From: Scolanthus callimorphus
Lineage: Eukaryota > Cnidaria > Anthozoa > Actiniaria > Edwardsiidae
NCBI GenBank assembly: GCA_033964015.1
Contig: CM066922.1
Span: 26,840,961 to 26,904,960 of the forward strand
Direction: 5' to 3'
DNA length: 64,000 nt
Below, one piece after another: positions 34,561 to 45,490 of this stretch. The position numbers were made by a program, and so were the translations under genes. Numbering within the stretch: position 1 is the first letter of the stretch; the number at the start of each line of letters is the position of its first letter. The notes under the pieces are model-generated. The model did no database searches. It was not told the DNA's origin and saw only the letters and a list, made by a program, of their open reading frames with translations.

Positions 34561-35530
34561 AGCATAGATGACGTCATCGATGACGTCATATCACGTGACC
34601 ACTTCATTTCGATCATATGGTGGCCTAGACTACACTACCCAAGTTTTAGAGTCTTTGGTTCTTTTAGAGTTTTCCCCTCACGAGATATTATTTTTTCAAG
34701 CATAGATGACGTCATCGATGACGTCACATCACGTGACCACTTCATTTTGCTCATCTGGTGACCTAGACCACACTTCCCAAGTTTGGTTGTTCTAGAGTCT
34801 TCTCTTGACGAGATATTCATTTTTCAAGCATAGATGACGTCATCGGTGACGTCACATCACGTGACCACTTCATTTCGCTCATCTGGTGACCAAGACCACA
34901 CTGCCCAAGTTTGGTTGTTTTAGAGTCTTCTCTTCACGAGATATTAATTTTTCAAGCATAGATGACGTCATCGATGACGTCATATCACGTGACCACTTCA
35001 TTTCGATCATATGGTGGCCTAGACCACACTACCCAAGTTTGGTTCTTTTAGAGTTTTCCCTTCACGAGATATTATTTTTTCAAGCATAGATGACGTCATC
35101 GATGACGTCACATCACGTGACCACTTCATTTTGCTCATCTGGTGACCTAGACCACACTACCAAGTTTGGTTGTTCTAGAGTCTTCTCTTGACGAGATATT
35201 CATTTTTCAAGCATAGATGACGTCATCGATGACGTCACATCACGTGACCACTTCATTTCGCTCATCTGGTGACCAAGACCACACTACCCAAGTTTGGTTG
35301 TTTCAGAGTCTTCTCTTCACGAGATATTCATTTTTCAAGCATAGATGACGTCATCTATGACGTCACATCACGTGACCACTTCATTTCGCTCATCTGGTGA
35401 CCTAGACCACACTACCCAAGTTTGGTTGTTTTAGAGTCTTCTCTTCACGAGATATTCATTTTTTAAGCATAGATGACGTCATCGATGACGTCACATCACG
35501 TGACCGTGCTACAGCACCCCCTTGTGGCAT
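34561..35530 (+). repeat. 128-bp tandem array of CRE/E-box units, eight copies
   Basis: Unit starts are 34561, 34699, 34827, 34955, 35083, 35210, 35338 and 35466 (128 bp apart after the first). Each unit has TGACGTCATCGATGACGTCA, or a one-base variant, followed within a few bases by CACGTGACC. Units 1/4, 2/5 and 3/6 resemble each other more than their neighbours, so the array grew by trimer duplication. Short arrays of the same unit are at 29749-29990 and 36352-36858. Confidence 0.9.
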
Positions 35531-36052
35531 AGACAAAATATCCCAAGTATGGCTGTCTTAGGATGTTCCCTTGAGGAGATATAATTTTTTCTTTGCATAC
35601 CACAGGGTTCCCATGTGTACACGGACGACGGACGGACGGACGGCGGACGGACGGACGGCGGACACTATAGGTTTAATACCAGAAAAATAAAGAAAAAATC
35701 ATATCTCCCGAAGGGAAGCTTCTCTAGAAGCCAAACTTGGACAAACTTTCAAAGACCATCAGAGGAACTCTACACCAAAGTCACGTTCCCTCACGCCATC
35801 AATGACGTCATCAAAATGATCCAAAATGCCCGTGACGTTCAAAAATCAACTCGATGGTATACGTTTTTCCCTTAGGTATGGTGCTCCGCTTGCGCGGGCC
35901 TTCGGCCCGCGCTGGAGCTCCGCTATTAATTTTTCAAGCACAGATGACGTCATCGATGACGTCACGTCACGTGACCATGTTACAGCACCCCTCTTGTGGC
36001 AAAGCCAAATATCCCAAGTATGATTGTCTTAGCATGTTCCCTTGAGGAGATA

Positions 36053-37514
36053 ATATAGAGATTTAGGCACTGCCTAGAAGCGGAGCTCCCGGTTACAAAA
36101 TTTTCTGTGCGAATGAAAGGGATTCCCATGTGTACATGGTTTATACTTATAGGCTTTTTAAGAAAACAAATGTCTCTTGATATGTATACAACAGTGTTTT
36201 CTTCGGTATGTTGCTGCATTGACACAATACAAATACAGGGGCGAAAATAAGCATCCTGTCAAGTGAGATAAAAACCTCCTTCAGAAAAATTAAGGTATTA
36301 ATTCCTCCAAATGGAATGATTCAAAAGCGCAATAAAGAGAATATTTTTTCAAGCATAGATGGCGTCGTCGATGACGTCATATCACCTGACCACTTCATTT
36401 CGCTCATCTGGTGACCTAGATTACACTACAAAAGTTTGGTTGTTTTAGAGTTAGTCTTCCCTTCACGAGATATTAATTTTTCAGGCCTAGATGACGTCAT
36501 CGATGACGTCACATCACGTGACCAATTCATTTCGCTCATCTGGTGACCTAGACTACGACCCAAGTTTGGTTGTTTTAGAGTCTTCCCTTCACGAGATATT
36601 AATTTTTCAAGCATAGATTACGTCATCGCTGACGTCATATCACGTGATCACTTCATTTCGCTCATCTGTTGACCTATACTACACTACCCAAGTCTGGTTG
36701 CTTTAGAGTCTTCCCTTGACGAGATATTAATTTTTCAAGCATAGATGACGTCATCGATGACGTCACATCACGTGACCACTTAATTTCGCTGATCTCATGA
36801 TCTAGACTACACTACCAAAGTTTGGTTGTTTTAGAGTCTTCCCTTCACGAGACATATCAAGAAAATTTCGCCAAAAGCTGTTGTTTTGCCGACGTTGCAA
36901 AACTTCCTTATTAGGAAATTCCCCCTTACCTTATTTGGAAGGTCTGTAAGTACTTTTCCTCATATCTTAGCGAATAAAACAGGAAAATTGACCAAAACTT
37001 GCAGATACTCGAGAAACGTCCTTTTCTTGGTCGCCATTTTGTTTTTACCCCCCGCCGAGGGGCCTGAGTCACGTTTTGAACACCACAGGCAACCCGCGCG
37101 GATTTGCCATAAACGACAGCACTTTCTTGATATGTTAATTTTTCAACCATTGATGACGTCATCGATGACGACACATCACGTGACCGTGTTACAGCACCTC
37201 CCTTGTGGCATAGACAAAATATCCCAAGTATGGTTGTCTATAGGCTGACACTATAGGTTTAATACCAGAAAAATAAAGAAAAAATAATATCTCCCGAAGG
37301 GTAGCTTCAATAAAAGCCAAACTTGGACAAACTTTCAAAGACCATAAGAGGAACTCTGCACCAAAGTCACGTGCCCTTTCGTCATCAATGACGTCATCAA
37401 AATGATCCATAATGCCCGTGACGTACAAAAATCAACTCGATAGTATACTATACATTTTTCCCTTAGGTATGGTGCTCCGCTTGCGCAGGCCTTCGGCCCG
37501 CGCTGGAGCTCCGC
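36053..37514 (+). mobile_element. Inner H element 2, complete reference copy
   Basis: The 5' stem TAGGCAcTGCCTA is at 36064-36076, with an inverted AGCGGAGCTCC near the 5' end and again at the 3' end. The interior has four 128-bp units, a GC-rich insert (36880-37130), and the 3' section with stem-loop 37483-37503. Host H sequence on both sides defines the termini: gaggagata and taattttttt. This means either a TA duplication or insertion between A and T with none. Confidence 0.8.
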
Positions 37515-38262
37515 TATAATTTTTTTTCTTTGCATACCACAAGGTTCCCATGTGTACACGGACGGACGTCGGACGACGGACGGACGGACGGACGGCGTAC
37601 GCTATAGTTTTAGTACCAGAAAAATAAAGAAAAAATCATATCTCCCGAAGGGAAGCTTCTATAGAAGCCAAACTTGGACAAACTTTCAAAGACCATAAGT
37701 GGAACTCCACACCAAACTCAGGTGCCCTCACGCCATCAATGACGTCATCAAAATGATCCATAATGCCCGTGACGTTCAAAAATCAACTCGATAGTATACG
37801 TTTTTCTCTTAGGTATGGTTGGAGCTCCGCTAATAACACTGGACGAAAAAATAGATTTACACAACGAGCAAATCTGAAGCAAACCTATAGTAAATACCAG
37901 GTTTGACGACACATCACGTGACCGTGTTACAGCACCTCCCTTGTGAAAATTCCTAGGAATTTACAGCACTAGCGCAGCTGGTGAATACCGCTTTTACTTT
38001 ATTTGTAAATGCGGCGGCAAATCCAATAGCAAATTTGTAAATTTGGGCTTGGATTTATAGCAATGGCAAATGTTGAGCAAACGTAAAGATTTGACGTTGA
38101 ATTCACCATGAAGGCAAATGTATGGTGAAAGACAGAATTTGCCCGGGGTTTATCCGGCAAGCAAATGTAGGCAAATACAGAAAACACGATGTCGAATTAT
38201 TAGATTTACAGCGATAGTAAATCTATAGAAAACTCAAAGATTTGGTTTTGAATTTAGCATAG

Positions 38263-38501
38263 AGCGGATTTCACATGACCGTCGTGTTTGCAATTGGTTT
38301 GCTTTCTAATTGGCTGCTTATTTCTATCAACCAATCAAATTGCGAACTAATTACAAGCAAGGAATTACTAGCCAATTGGTTCGGCTCCTGATTGGCTGGG
38401 CTGGAAACCATTCAGCAGTAAGTTGTAATTACTCTTGTTTCTGATTGGCTAGTGATTGCACAATTGCGTTTACTTTCACGATGGCCATCTGAAATCTGCT
38501 C
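38263..38501. mobile_element. MITE GAGCGGATTTCACATGAC with TA duplication
   Basis: Inverted ends with TA on each side, nested in the CACTA-like element. It belongs to the same family as 9300-9576. A 90-bp relative with GAGCGGA ends is at 38983-39068. Confidence 0.7.
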
Positions 38502-38696
38502 TAAATGCAATTGTATGGTGAAACAAAGAATTTGCCTGCAGTTTGCGCGGCTAATCAAATTTTCTATAAATCTATAAATACAAGATAAAGAACAACACAC
38601 ATGGAATTACGAACTTTATTATTAAAATCGACGTTCAAGTAGTATATCTCATCAATTTGTTTTCAATTCAGTTGAAATTATATTGAAAATTTAATT

Positions 38697-38808
38697 TCAA
38701 TAACATGGACGGACCATCTTAGCATCTTTGCTACGAAGTTCATATGTAATTTCTCTGTTCTCATCCAGTGTCCACATCGCCATCTTGAAAGGCCTCACGA
38801 ACCGCTTT
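38697..38808 (-). CDS. Last coding exon inside the CACTA-like element
   Basis: On minus, the acceptor ttatttttgtttacag precedes 38808; the frame enters with one base and encodes KRFVRPFKMAMWTLDENRE, then ITYELRSKDAKMVRPCY, stop TGA at 38699-38697. AATAAA follows 77 nt later (38620-38615). Splice site, frame and poly(A) signal agree, so this is the 3' end of a gene that moves with the element, either its own transposase-associated gene or a captured host gene. The family is not recognised. A possible upstream donor lies near 39293 (CTAATTGTTCG|GTAAGA). Confidence 0.5.
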
Positions 38809-40413
38809 CTGTAAACAAAAATAAAGGAATAAGAAATATACAACAGCACTATATTCGAGGTATCAAACTTAGAATAAAATATCATGTTCCTTCGTAAATA
38901 TAAAAGCTTTACACCGTAATTTCGTAGATGAGTACTTCTCCAAGATAAATGATAAACTTATAGCAGAAGTGTTTAACCCCTAGAGCGGAGTTCGTATACT
39001 TAAAGTGAAACATGATTAATACATCGATTATGAATAGAACTTATAGTACAGTCATCTGAAATCCGCTCTATGCATAGTTATTAGTAGAGGGGAGGCCCTC
39101 TACTAACTCCCTATATGCTCTATGTCTTAGCATAGAAGTATAGTATAAATAACGGCATCGAACAAACTAAACTCGTGGCGCCAAATGATACACCATCGAA
39201 CAGAACCAGAACGTGATCTTTGCTTTCGCAGGGTAACTACATCACAACATAGATCTGTTATCTAGAACTAGAAAACAAAGTAATTTCTTACCGAACAATT
39301 AGGGCTTTCGTAATCGTGTGTAATAAACGTCTTTCTCTAAATTACTGTTGCTTCTGCTCGCTTGTTCGAGGTCATTTCAGTTGGACGTATTATCACCAAT
39401 CCATTATCCTTGGCGTGTGGCTTCTAAATCGTCCAGAATTCCTGGTTCAAGCTTGTATATTCCTTTGCTGACGCATAGTCCACTTCGAAGGCAATGTACC
39501 AAACTACTAACGACACATTTGCCCTTCAGCCAAACATGCAGCAAAACTGTAATCCCGAAATTCGCCTTTGACAAGCAAATATGCGGCAAATAAAATCCGA
39601 ACTTTCTATTCTGCAAGCCAACTTTTCAAAATCCGTATTTCGTGTCAACTTTGCTTGAAATGTAAACCTCAGGCAAACACATTACAAATCTGTAAATTTG
39701 CTTCGACTCGGCAAAGATGCTGCAAATATAATTTAAACTTTGCATGTACATCGATTATACAAACCGCTAAAACCAGTACTTATTCAAACTTTGCATGTAA
39801 TGCAAATCTAAGGTAAATATAAATCAAATTTGAAAGTTGCCTTGGATCGCAAATTTGTGGCAAAATAATAGGTAAACTTTATATTTACGTCAGCTATACT
39901 TGCAGATCAAACACAATATTTACTATCAAATTTGCTGCGATAGCAAAGTTCAAGCAAACTTGGAGCACCAAATTTGCGTCAGATTTGCTCAGCGAGAGAA
40001 GTTGAGCAAATCCATTTTTTCGTCCAGTGTAACAATAACGCTACCAATAGAACTAACACTATCACTAAGTCACTAACACTAACAATAAATTAATTCAAAT
40101 TCAGATTACTTTAAAATATAAAATACTCGTTCCCGTATTGGTAGCCAGACAATTTTCAAAAGAGTTTGGGTGTCTCTGACATAATGTCCGCGAACAAAGC
40201 TAGCTGCAGAAAATTGCAAGCACCGCACGACGACGTCCTTTGTGGACGACTTCTATTGAGCACGGTAGACTGGGCAAGAGAGCACGTCAATTGGCGGAAA
40301 ATAGAAATGCTAAACAACACGAATACGACGCTATTTTTAAATTGGATAATTCCACAAGCGTTTTCTCTGTGTTCCCAATGGCGTATTTAAAAGCAACTCG
40401 ATAGGCTTTATTC

Positions 40414-40630
40414 ATGGCTTACTGTGACGATATAAAAGATGACGAGTATTTGGTTTTAAAAGAGCTCAATGCTTCGGAAATACTTGATTTTCCTAACGTA
40501 AGATTCTTACGACCAAATCGATTTTGACGACATGAGTGAAGCGGAGTGCATTGCCGAGTTTCGCTTTGAGTTCAAGAAGATTGATTCCTCCTCAAATGCC
40601 ATTAGTGGTCGATTTTCTCAGGAACACAGA
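40414..40630 (+). pseudogene. Harbinger-type transposase remnant, frameshifted
   Basis: Frame 1 from ATG 40414 reads MAYCDDIKDDEYLVLKELN and stops after about 37 residues. A one-frame shift then gives FDDMSEAECIAEFRFE. The acidic start and the D-D-M-x-x-x-E-C-x-x-x-F-R-F motif resemble the N-terminal region of HARBI1-like nucleases. No DDE catalytic part follows: an unrelated MITE begins at about 40640. The assignment rests on a short motif. Confidence 0.4.
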
Positions 40631-40639
40631 AGGTCTAAA

Positions 40640-41421
40640 TAAAAAATCCAAGATGGCCGCCACTGAGTCACGTGATAACTGTTGACATGGCCACAAAATA
40701 TGCTAAAATATGGCTTTTGTTGAAATTAATTGTGCTCACCAATTTTGACAGGAATGATACAGCTACTCGTAAGATATTGTGATTGGATAGGCAGAACAAA
40801 GCATCCCATTCTCTCGTCGTTCTATTGTATGACCCTCTATTGTTTTGCACTGAGAGTATCAATCCAATAGGCTTAAGCCGGGGAAATACGAGGCACAAAA
40901 TCCCTCAACTTGTCGCGCAACATTGCTGCATTGCAAAGTCTAATGTTTGTTGCTCGTTTTTCATCAAATTCACAACTTGTCGCGCAACATTTTGTTTTCA
41001 TGATCACAAATGCGAGACCAAGGCGAATTTGGCCCCATAGCACCTCATTCCTATTGACCAACCAACTTGATTGTACGTCAAATGTTGCGCGACAAGTTGT
41101 GTGTTTGATGAAAAACGAGCAAAACAGCCAGAATTTGTGTCCCAAAGTAGACCCGCGCTTTACTTCGCGCAACAAGTTTTCACAACCTGCAACACATGTT
41201 TTTGTTGCGCGAAGTTGTGGCGCGAGATGAAAAACGCGCAACACCGATCATCAACTTGCAACGCAACAATGTTCCGCGACAAGTTAAGGGATTTTGTGCC
41301 TCGTATTTCCCGGCTTAATGAGTACTGTATCATGACCCAATTTTGATGATGATCCACAGAATAGTACTCGAGTTATGAAGAATAATCCCTTTTTTCAGGC
41401 AAAAGGGTTTTTGGTCATGCC
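40640..41421. mobile_element. TTAA MITE of the GGCATGGCTC type, interrupted
   Basis: The middle (ccaagatggccgccactgag) and right end (..catgcc|TTAA) match the intact element at 51798-52439 in reverse arrangement. The left end is missing, and the TTAA foldback 40877-41314 is inserted within it. Confidence 0.6.
40877..41314. mobile_element. TTAA foldback, GCCGGGGAAATACGAGGC ends
   Basis: The inverted ends continue with caaaatccctcaacttgtcg and are flanked by TTAA (40873-40876, 41315-41318). Inside, CTTGTCGCGCAACA recurs several times in both orientations. Confidence 0.8.
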
Positions 41422-41485
41422 TTAATGCCACTGAGGTTGCCTATTGACATTTTTTTCGATACCAAATAAAGAGCCAAACACTTAC

Positions 41486-41630
41486 CACTGGTCGTTTCTC
41501 GTTTTTGGCGTTCATGTATATTCTGCTTGCTACCTTGGTCTGGTTGGAGACGGTCATCATCGATGTGCGGCTTCGGGGCAGCACCCACCAAGGCCAGAAA
41601 ACCAAACAAAACGAGAAGTTCAATGTTCAT
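41486..41630 (-). CDS. First coding exon of a secreted protein
   Basis: Minus-strand ATG at 41630 opens a clear signal peptide (MNIELLVLFGFLALVGAA), then a short acidic/basic stretch with a dibasic motif (HERQKRE) that could be a furin-type cleavage site. The exon ends at a strong donor (CCAGTG|GTAAGTG) in phase 1, about 48 codons. A secreted peptide precursor is likely (signal, propeptide, then mature part in later exons). The next exon is not identified; the sequence downstream is filled with transposons. Upstream of the ATG is GATAAGATGA near 41730 but no obvious TATA box. Confidence 0.6.
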
Positions 41631-41639
41631 CTTGACACC

Positions 41640-43555
41640 TTTGTGGCTCGAAGGAAGAACTAATTATCGAGCAAGTTGTCGACTCTTTGTACCCTCCGTG
41701 TTGTTTTGGTTGCGATTGAAATATCATCTTATCAGCTTAAGGTATCTTTTGTGAAAAGGAAGACCTCCTCTTAGATCAATCCCTGAATGACTTTTTTTCT
41801 TCTCGTTACGTCCCAATGCTCTAACACCTTCTTAAACAAGAAGTAATAACTCAATATTCTTTGTTTAAGAATTTAAAGCTATCGCATGTATCTTATCTTA
41901 TGGAAGCTTTATTGTCATCAATTTAGGAGACATCGGCGTTGACAAATACAAATAAAAATAAAATATCTGCGCCAGTTCTTTCGCGTGAAGGATAGTCCAA
42001 ACCAGCGCCGATGTATTTCTCCTGTGAACATATTGCCTCGTGTCAAATTTAAACTGGGGTTGACTCGAAGCTTGAGGTGAGACCATTGACATTGTAGTCA
42101 ATGGGATACAAACAGGATGGAGTCAAACATTTCAACATATTTCAACAACATCTTTTTAAACATTTTTGGACGCTGTTGCTTCAAATGTTCAATTCGTATG
42201 GAATCCTTAAATTGCAGCACCGCAGTTTTAGGAAAAAATACTACTGCTACTGATGTAATGTATGCTGTCAAGCAGTAAAAAGAATTGTACACAGTAAACA
42301 TGACAGTGTGCCTTAATAAAAAGCGATGTTTTCTGAGCAAACAGAGGCTTTAACCACGCAAGCAACTGGGCTGGGAGCTGGTTGCGCTTGTTACGCCCTA
42401 ATTTTCGACACTGCGCATTAATGTGCGTATTATTATACAGTATTTCTTGTTTTTCGAAGTTAGAAGTGTGGTTTATTGGCAAGATTGCAACTACCTACTC
42501 AAGTCATATTGCAATAAACAGGAGGTGTTTTAGGGTGTATTGTTTAACGTTACACATCACTGAACACGCATTCAAAACATTTACCAAGTTTCATCAGGTT
42601 CTTGTAACTTCTTATTGGAGACATTTACAAACCGTGGAAGAAATCATTTGAAACTGATTTACGCTCCAGCTCCATTATCATCTGGGCTATTCACTGTCAC
42701 TCTATAAAACCAGGGAGTAAAACCAACTAAATAGAATAATTGCAATTTCCATTGTTTTTCGGTCGACTGATACGACAGATGAGACTATTCTTGGGTGTCA
42801 CGTGACGTTACAAAAATATGAACTTCCCTTGGAATTGATTTTACTATGTTTCAGCTATGATACCGTTACAAACTCCCTCTTGGGAGCGTTTATTCCAAAT
42901 ATCATATCGTTTCATTAATTACCCACAAAAATATCGCCCAAGGTAATTCATGTCACGCAACACCCGATCACGAACTTCGAAGAGTCGATTGTGCGCTATT
43001 GAGAGACTTCGTGATTTGGCCGCCATCCATACATCCATGCGGCTCCATACATTTTACCGTAATCTACGCTTACTCATATTCCATTAAGAAAATAACATAT
43101 CTCCTTGAAATTTGGTCAAAAGAAGCGATTGACCTTCATCTGTTAGTCCCTGCTATTTGTGTGTGAATTAGTCGCTTTTGAAAGATGTCATCACAAAATA
43201 AGGCATCGAATCGCAAGTTCCCAGTACATTTCTTACTGAAAATGTACTAACCAGACCTGAAACTCGCTTAACCACAAGTATATGGCAATATCTAAAGGGT
43301 TCGGTTCTTATTTTGTTTATTGTCGTGGAAAAATGGCATATTGAAGGAGTTCTTTGGTCACGTGACACGTGAAACTCAATAATATTAAAACTAGGCTTAA
43401 AGGAGTGCCTAAAACAGATTCGTTGGTTTTACATTCTCAATATGTTTAAAATATGAATATGAATAATATCACAGAAACTCTCAATTCGTTATAATAAGAA
43501 TATAAATGGATAGGACATTGAAAGGATATCTAAAGTTGATTTATAGTTATAATTA
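41640..43555. other. No supported gene
   Basis: Short ORFs on both strands lack splice or domain support. A fragment of the 33115 foldback family (tttcggtcgactgatacgac) is at 42750-42795. Confidence 0.45.
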
Positions 43556-43559
43556 TAAT

Positions 43560-43800
43560 TATAATAATAACTAGAAATGTGTTTATGTTGTATTAAAAAG
43601 AAAGGTCTTTTGTTGGGATTTAAAGTCCGCCAGTGTCGATGTCTCTGATGTTTTGAGGAAGCGTGTTCCATAATTTTGGTGCACCACGGTAAAATAGAGC
43701 AGATTTCGAATGACTGTGAAAAGTACTGCCATAAAGTTGTTCCGCGCCGCGATCGTGACCGTGCCGCGACTACGCGATTTCATTGGCGATTTCATTCCAT
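43560..43800 (-). pseudogene. 3' end of a decayed non-LTR retrotransposon
   Basis: On minus, one frame gives RGAPKLWNTLPQNIRDID, and after a frameshift ADFKSQQKTFLFN. This is the conserved C-terminal motif of CR1/L2/Jockey-type polymerases (KLWNSLP..I, then FK..LK..LF). An AT-rich simple repeat lies just beyond it. No target duplication found. Confidence 0.5.
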
Positions 43801-44332
43801 CTACAGCAGGCCAGGTTCCGTACCGTCAGTCATACGAAATTTGCTCTATCTGTCACCATAATTTGTAGTATATGATTTTGGTATCTTCAGTAGCTTCTGA
43901 TTTGCTGATCTCAAACTCTTCGCGGGTTGATAAAGTTATTGAGATGTGGGCTCTGAACAAAGAGATGCTCCACCGTCTCCAATTGGGAAAAAACAATAAC
44001 TACAAGATTATGACTATATCTAATTGAAGCAGAAGAGGCTTTATTCGAATAAAGGCGACAAGCACCTTGAAGTCAGGAAGTCAGTTCGCGTGTGGATAAT
44101 GAAAAGATGTGAAATCCAAGATTCATTTTTGAAAGTTCTCACGGAGATTTTAGTCTCCCCCAAGGATTTTGTATTTTTAATAACCAAAGCAGATTCAATA
44201 ACCTTGACAAACAAATCTAAAAAAATGATAATTAATTGTTGTTTATTTAATATTTTCTATTAATCCGTTCGATTTACAAACCTAGATCATATATAGAGGA
44301 TATTACATGATGGCTTGAAGATATATATGTTA

Positions 44333-44760
44333 TTTATCGGCTGGGAGGTCCGTATAGGGAAAAACTGTGACCGAGGGCTGGAAAATGTTGACCGAGGCCG
44401 GAGGCCGAGGTCAACATTTTCCAGGCCGAGGTCACAGTTTTTTACCTATACGGACCGACCTAAAGCCGGTAAATAACTTATTTATTTTTTTCCAACTCAA
44501 AAATTTCATTTTTTCGATGAAAACAAGCGCGCGAAAATGGTTACCGTGACCTAGGTCAGAGATGGGAAAATATTGCCCCCGCTCGCGCGCTCTAAGAAGC
44601 AATCAGAATGCAGGATTCGTTACCGTGCCCTCGAGGAAAAAAATAATGAGTTTTATTTTCGAGTGACAAAAACATATTTTTACGAATGAGTGCAGCGAAT
44701 GAGCAAAAAATTGCTTTTGACACGAGAAAATAAAACTCATTTCTTCAAGCCACCGTGTAA
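44333..44760. mobile_element. Two adjacent long hairpins, likely ends of one element
   Basis: 44333-44475 folds into a hairpin with arms of about 65 bp around GAGGCCggaGGCC. 44646-44740 folds as a second one (ATGAGTTTTATTTTC.. ends). The layout resembles the 25957-27218 element with its interior lost. The outer boundary is not defined. Confidence 0.5.
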
Positions 44761-44967
44761 TTTTGTTTTTATTATATAGACCTACCAGACAAAAATATTC
44801 CAAATTGATTTCCAAGCACTTTTATTTTGACCGATATCCTCACTAGGAGGATATGGAAAATATGTCATTCAGGTCCCGGATGTAGCTTCGTATGAGATCT
44901 ACGAGTGGCGTTTCCCAGTAAAACACTAGTGTCTATATAATAAAAGGCTTTATTTTAGTGACTCTTT

Positions 44968-45343
44968 TTACCCCCTGGGGGGACTCCCCACTTTTTCAGA
45001 CGGGGTGCTCGTCCTATCCCTTAGGGTATAAAATTGACAGACGTGCTATCTCTTAGGGGTGTTTAAAATGAGCCGTATCCCATAGGGGAGTCCCAGACCA
45101 ATCCTTGCCCAGAAATATATTGGTACTGACACCAGAACTGATATTTACAAAGGAAACTTGGATGAAAACCCTAAAAGACCTAAAATTCGCTTTTATTTGT
45201 TTTGACCTGCCAAATTTGCTATCTTTTAGGGGTAAATTTGCTGTTGGCCACACCCATTTTGCTATCCCTTAGGGTCAAATCAATTTTCCCGACGAGCACC
45301 CCCGTCTAAAATATTGGGAATCCCCCCCCCCCCCCCCCCAGGG
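44968..45343. mobile_element. Poly-C/G MITE, GTGCTCGTCG family
   Basis: Starts with ccccctggggggactccc and gacggggtgctcgtcc. Repeated ATCTCTTAGGGGT words follow, then the inverted end gacgagcacccccgtct and a C run at 45320-45340. Confidence 0.65.
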
Positions 45344-45490
45344 CTTTTTACTAATATCAATGATATCTTACTGATGGTTGTTCAGGTCGAGTCAGTAATA
45401 AGTTTTCCTGAACTTTTTTCTCTGCGGAACACTGATACCCATTCACAGAGAGGCCTTTGTGCGCATGCTCCAACGTTCAAAATCAGCCAA

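Larger units (their letters stand above)
29995..35923 (+). mobile_element. Inner H element 1, swollen by 4 kb of other insertions
   Basis: The 5' stem is at 30006-30018 (TAGCCAcTGGCTA), the 3' stem at 35892-35912 (9 bp, loop ttc). Host bases gata lie left, and tattaatttt right. Between about 30150 and 34400 the H sequence is displaced by other elements (30892, 31339, 32731, 33115). The 128-bp array follows. Confidence 0.75.
28478..37829 (+). mobile_element. Outer H-family element containing two younger H elements
   Basis: The 5' end is near 28478 (aaaagcggagctcccggtta). The body runs to 29994, resumes at 35924-36052 and again from 37515, and ends at about 37829 (tggttggagctccgct). Removing the two inner elements restores the consensus words cacgagatattaattttt and gaggagatataatttttt exactly. 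At this copy's own 3' end the GC stem-loop is precisely absent. Confidence 0.75.
37837..40029. mobile_element. CACTA (EnSpm)-like element carrying a spliced gene end
   Basis: The ends CACTGGACGAAAAAAT and its reverse complement are flanked by TAA on both sides (37834-37836, 40030-40032). CACTR tips with a 3-bp duplication are the CACTA signature. Both subterminal zones are crowded with GCAAAT/ATTTGC words, resembling subterminal transposase-binding repeats. It carries two small nested MITEs (38263-38501, 38983-39068) and an exon on the minus strand. Confidence 0.75.

Noticed and set aside
34500..35530. CRISPR-like array
   Set aside because: The units are 128-bp tandem copies without unique spacers, in a eukaryotic transposon.
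36886..37248. 120-residue plus ORF and its antisense inside an H element
   Set aside because: It lies over H repeat units shared with other copies where the frame is not kept.
38697..41630. Joining the 41486-41630 signal exon to the 38697-38808 last exon
   Set aside because: Phases disagree (1 against 2), and the last exon lies inside a transposon with its own boundaries.
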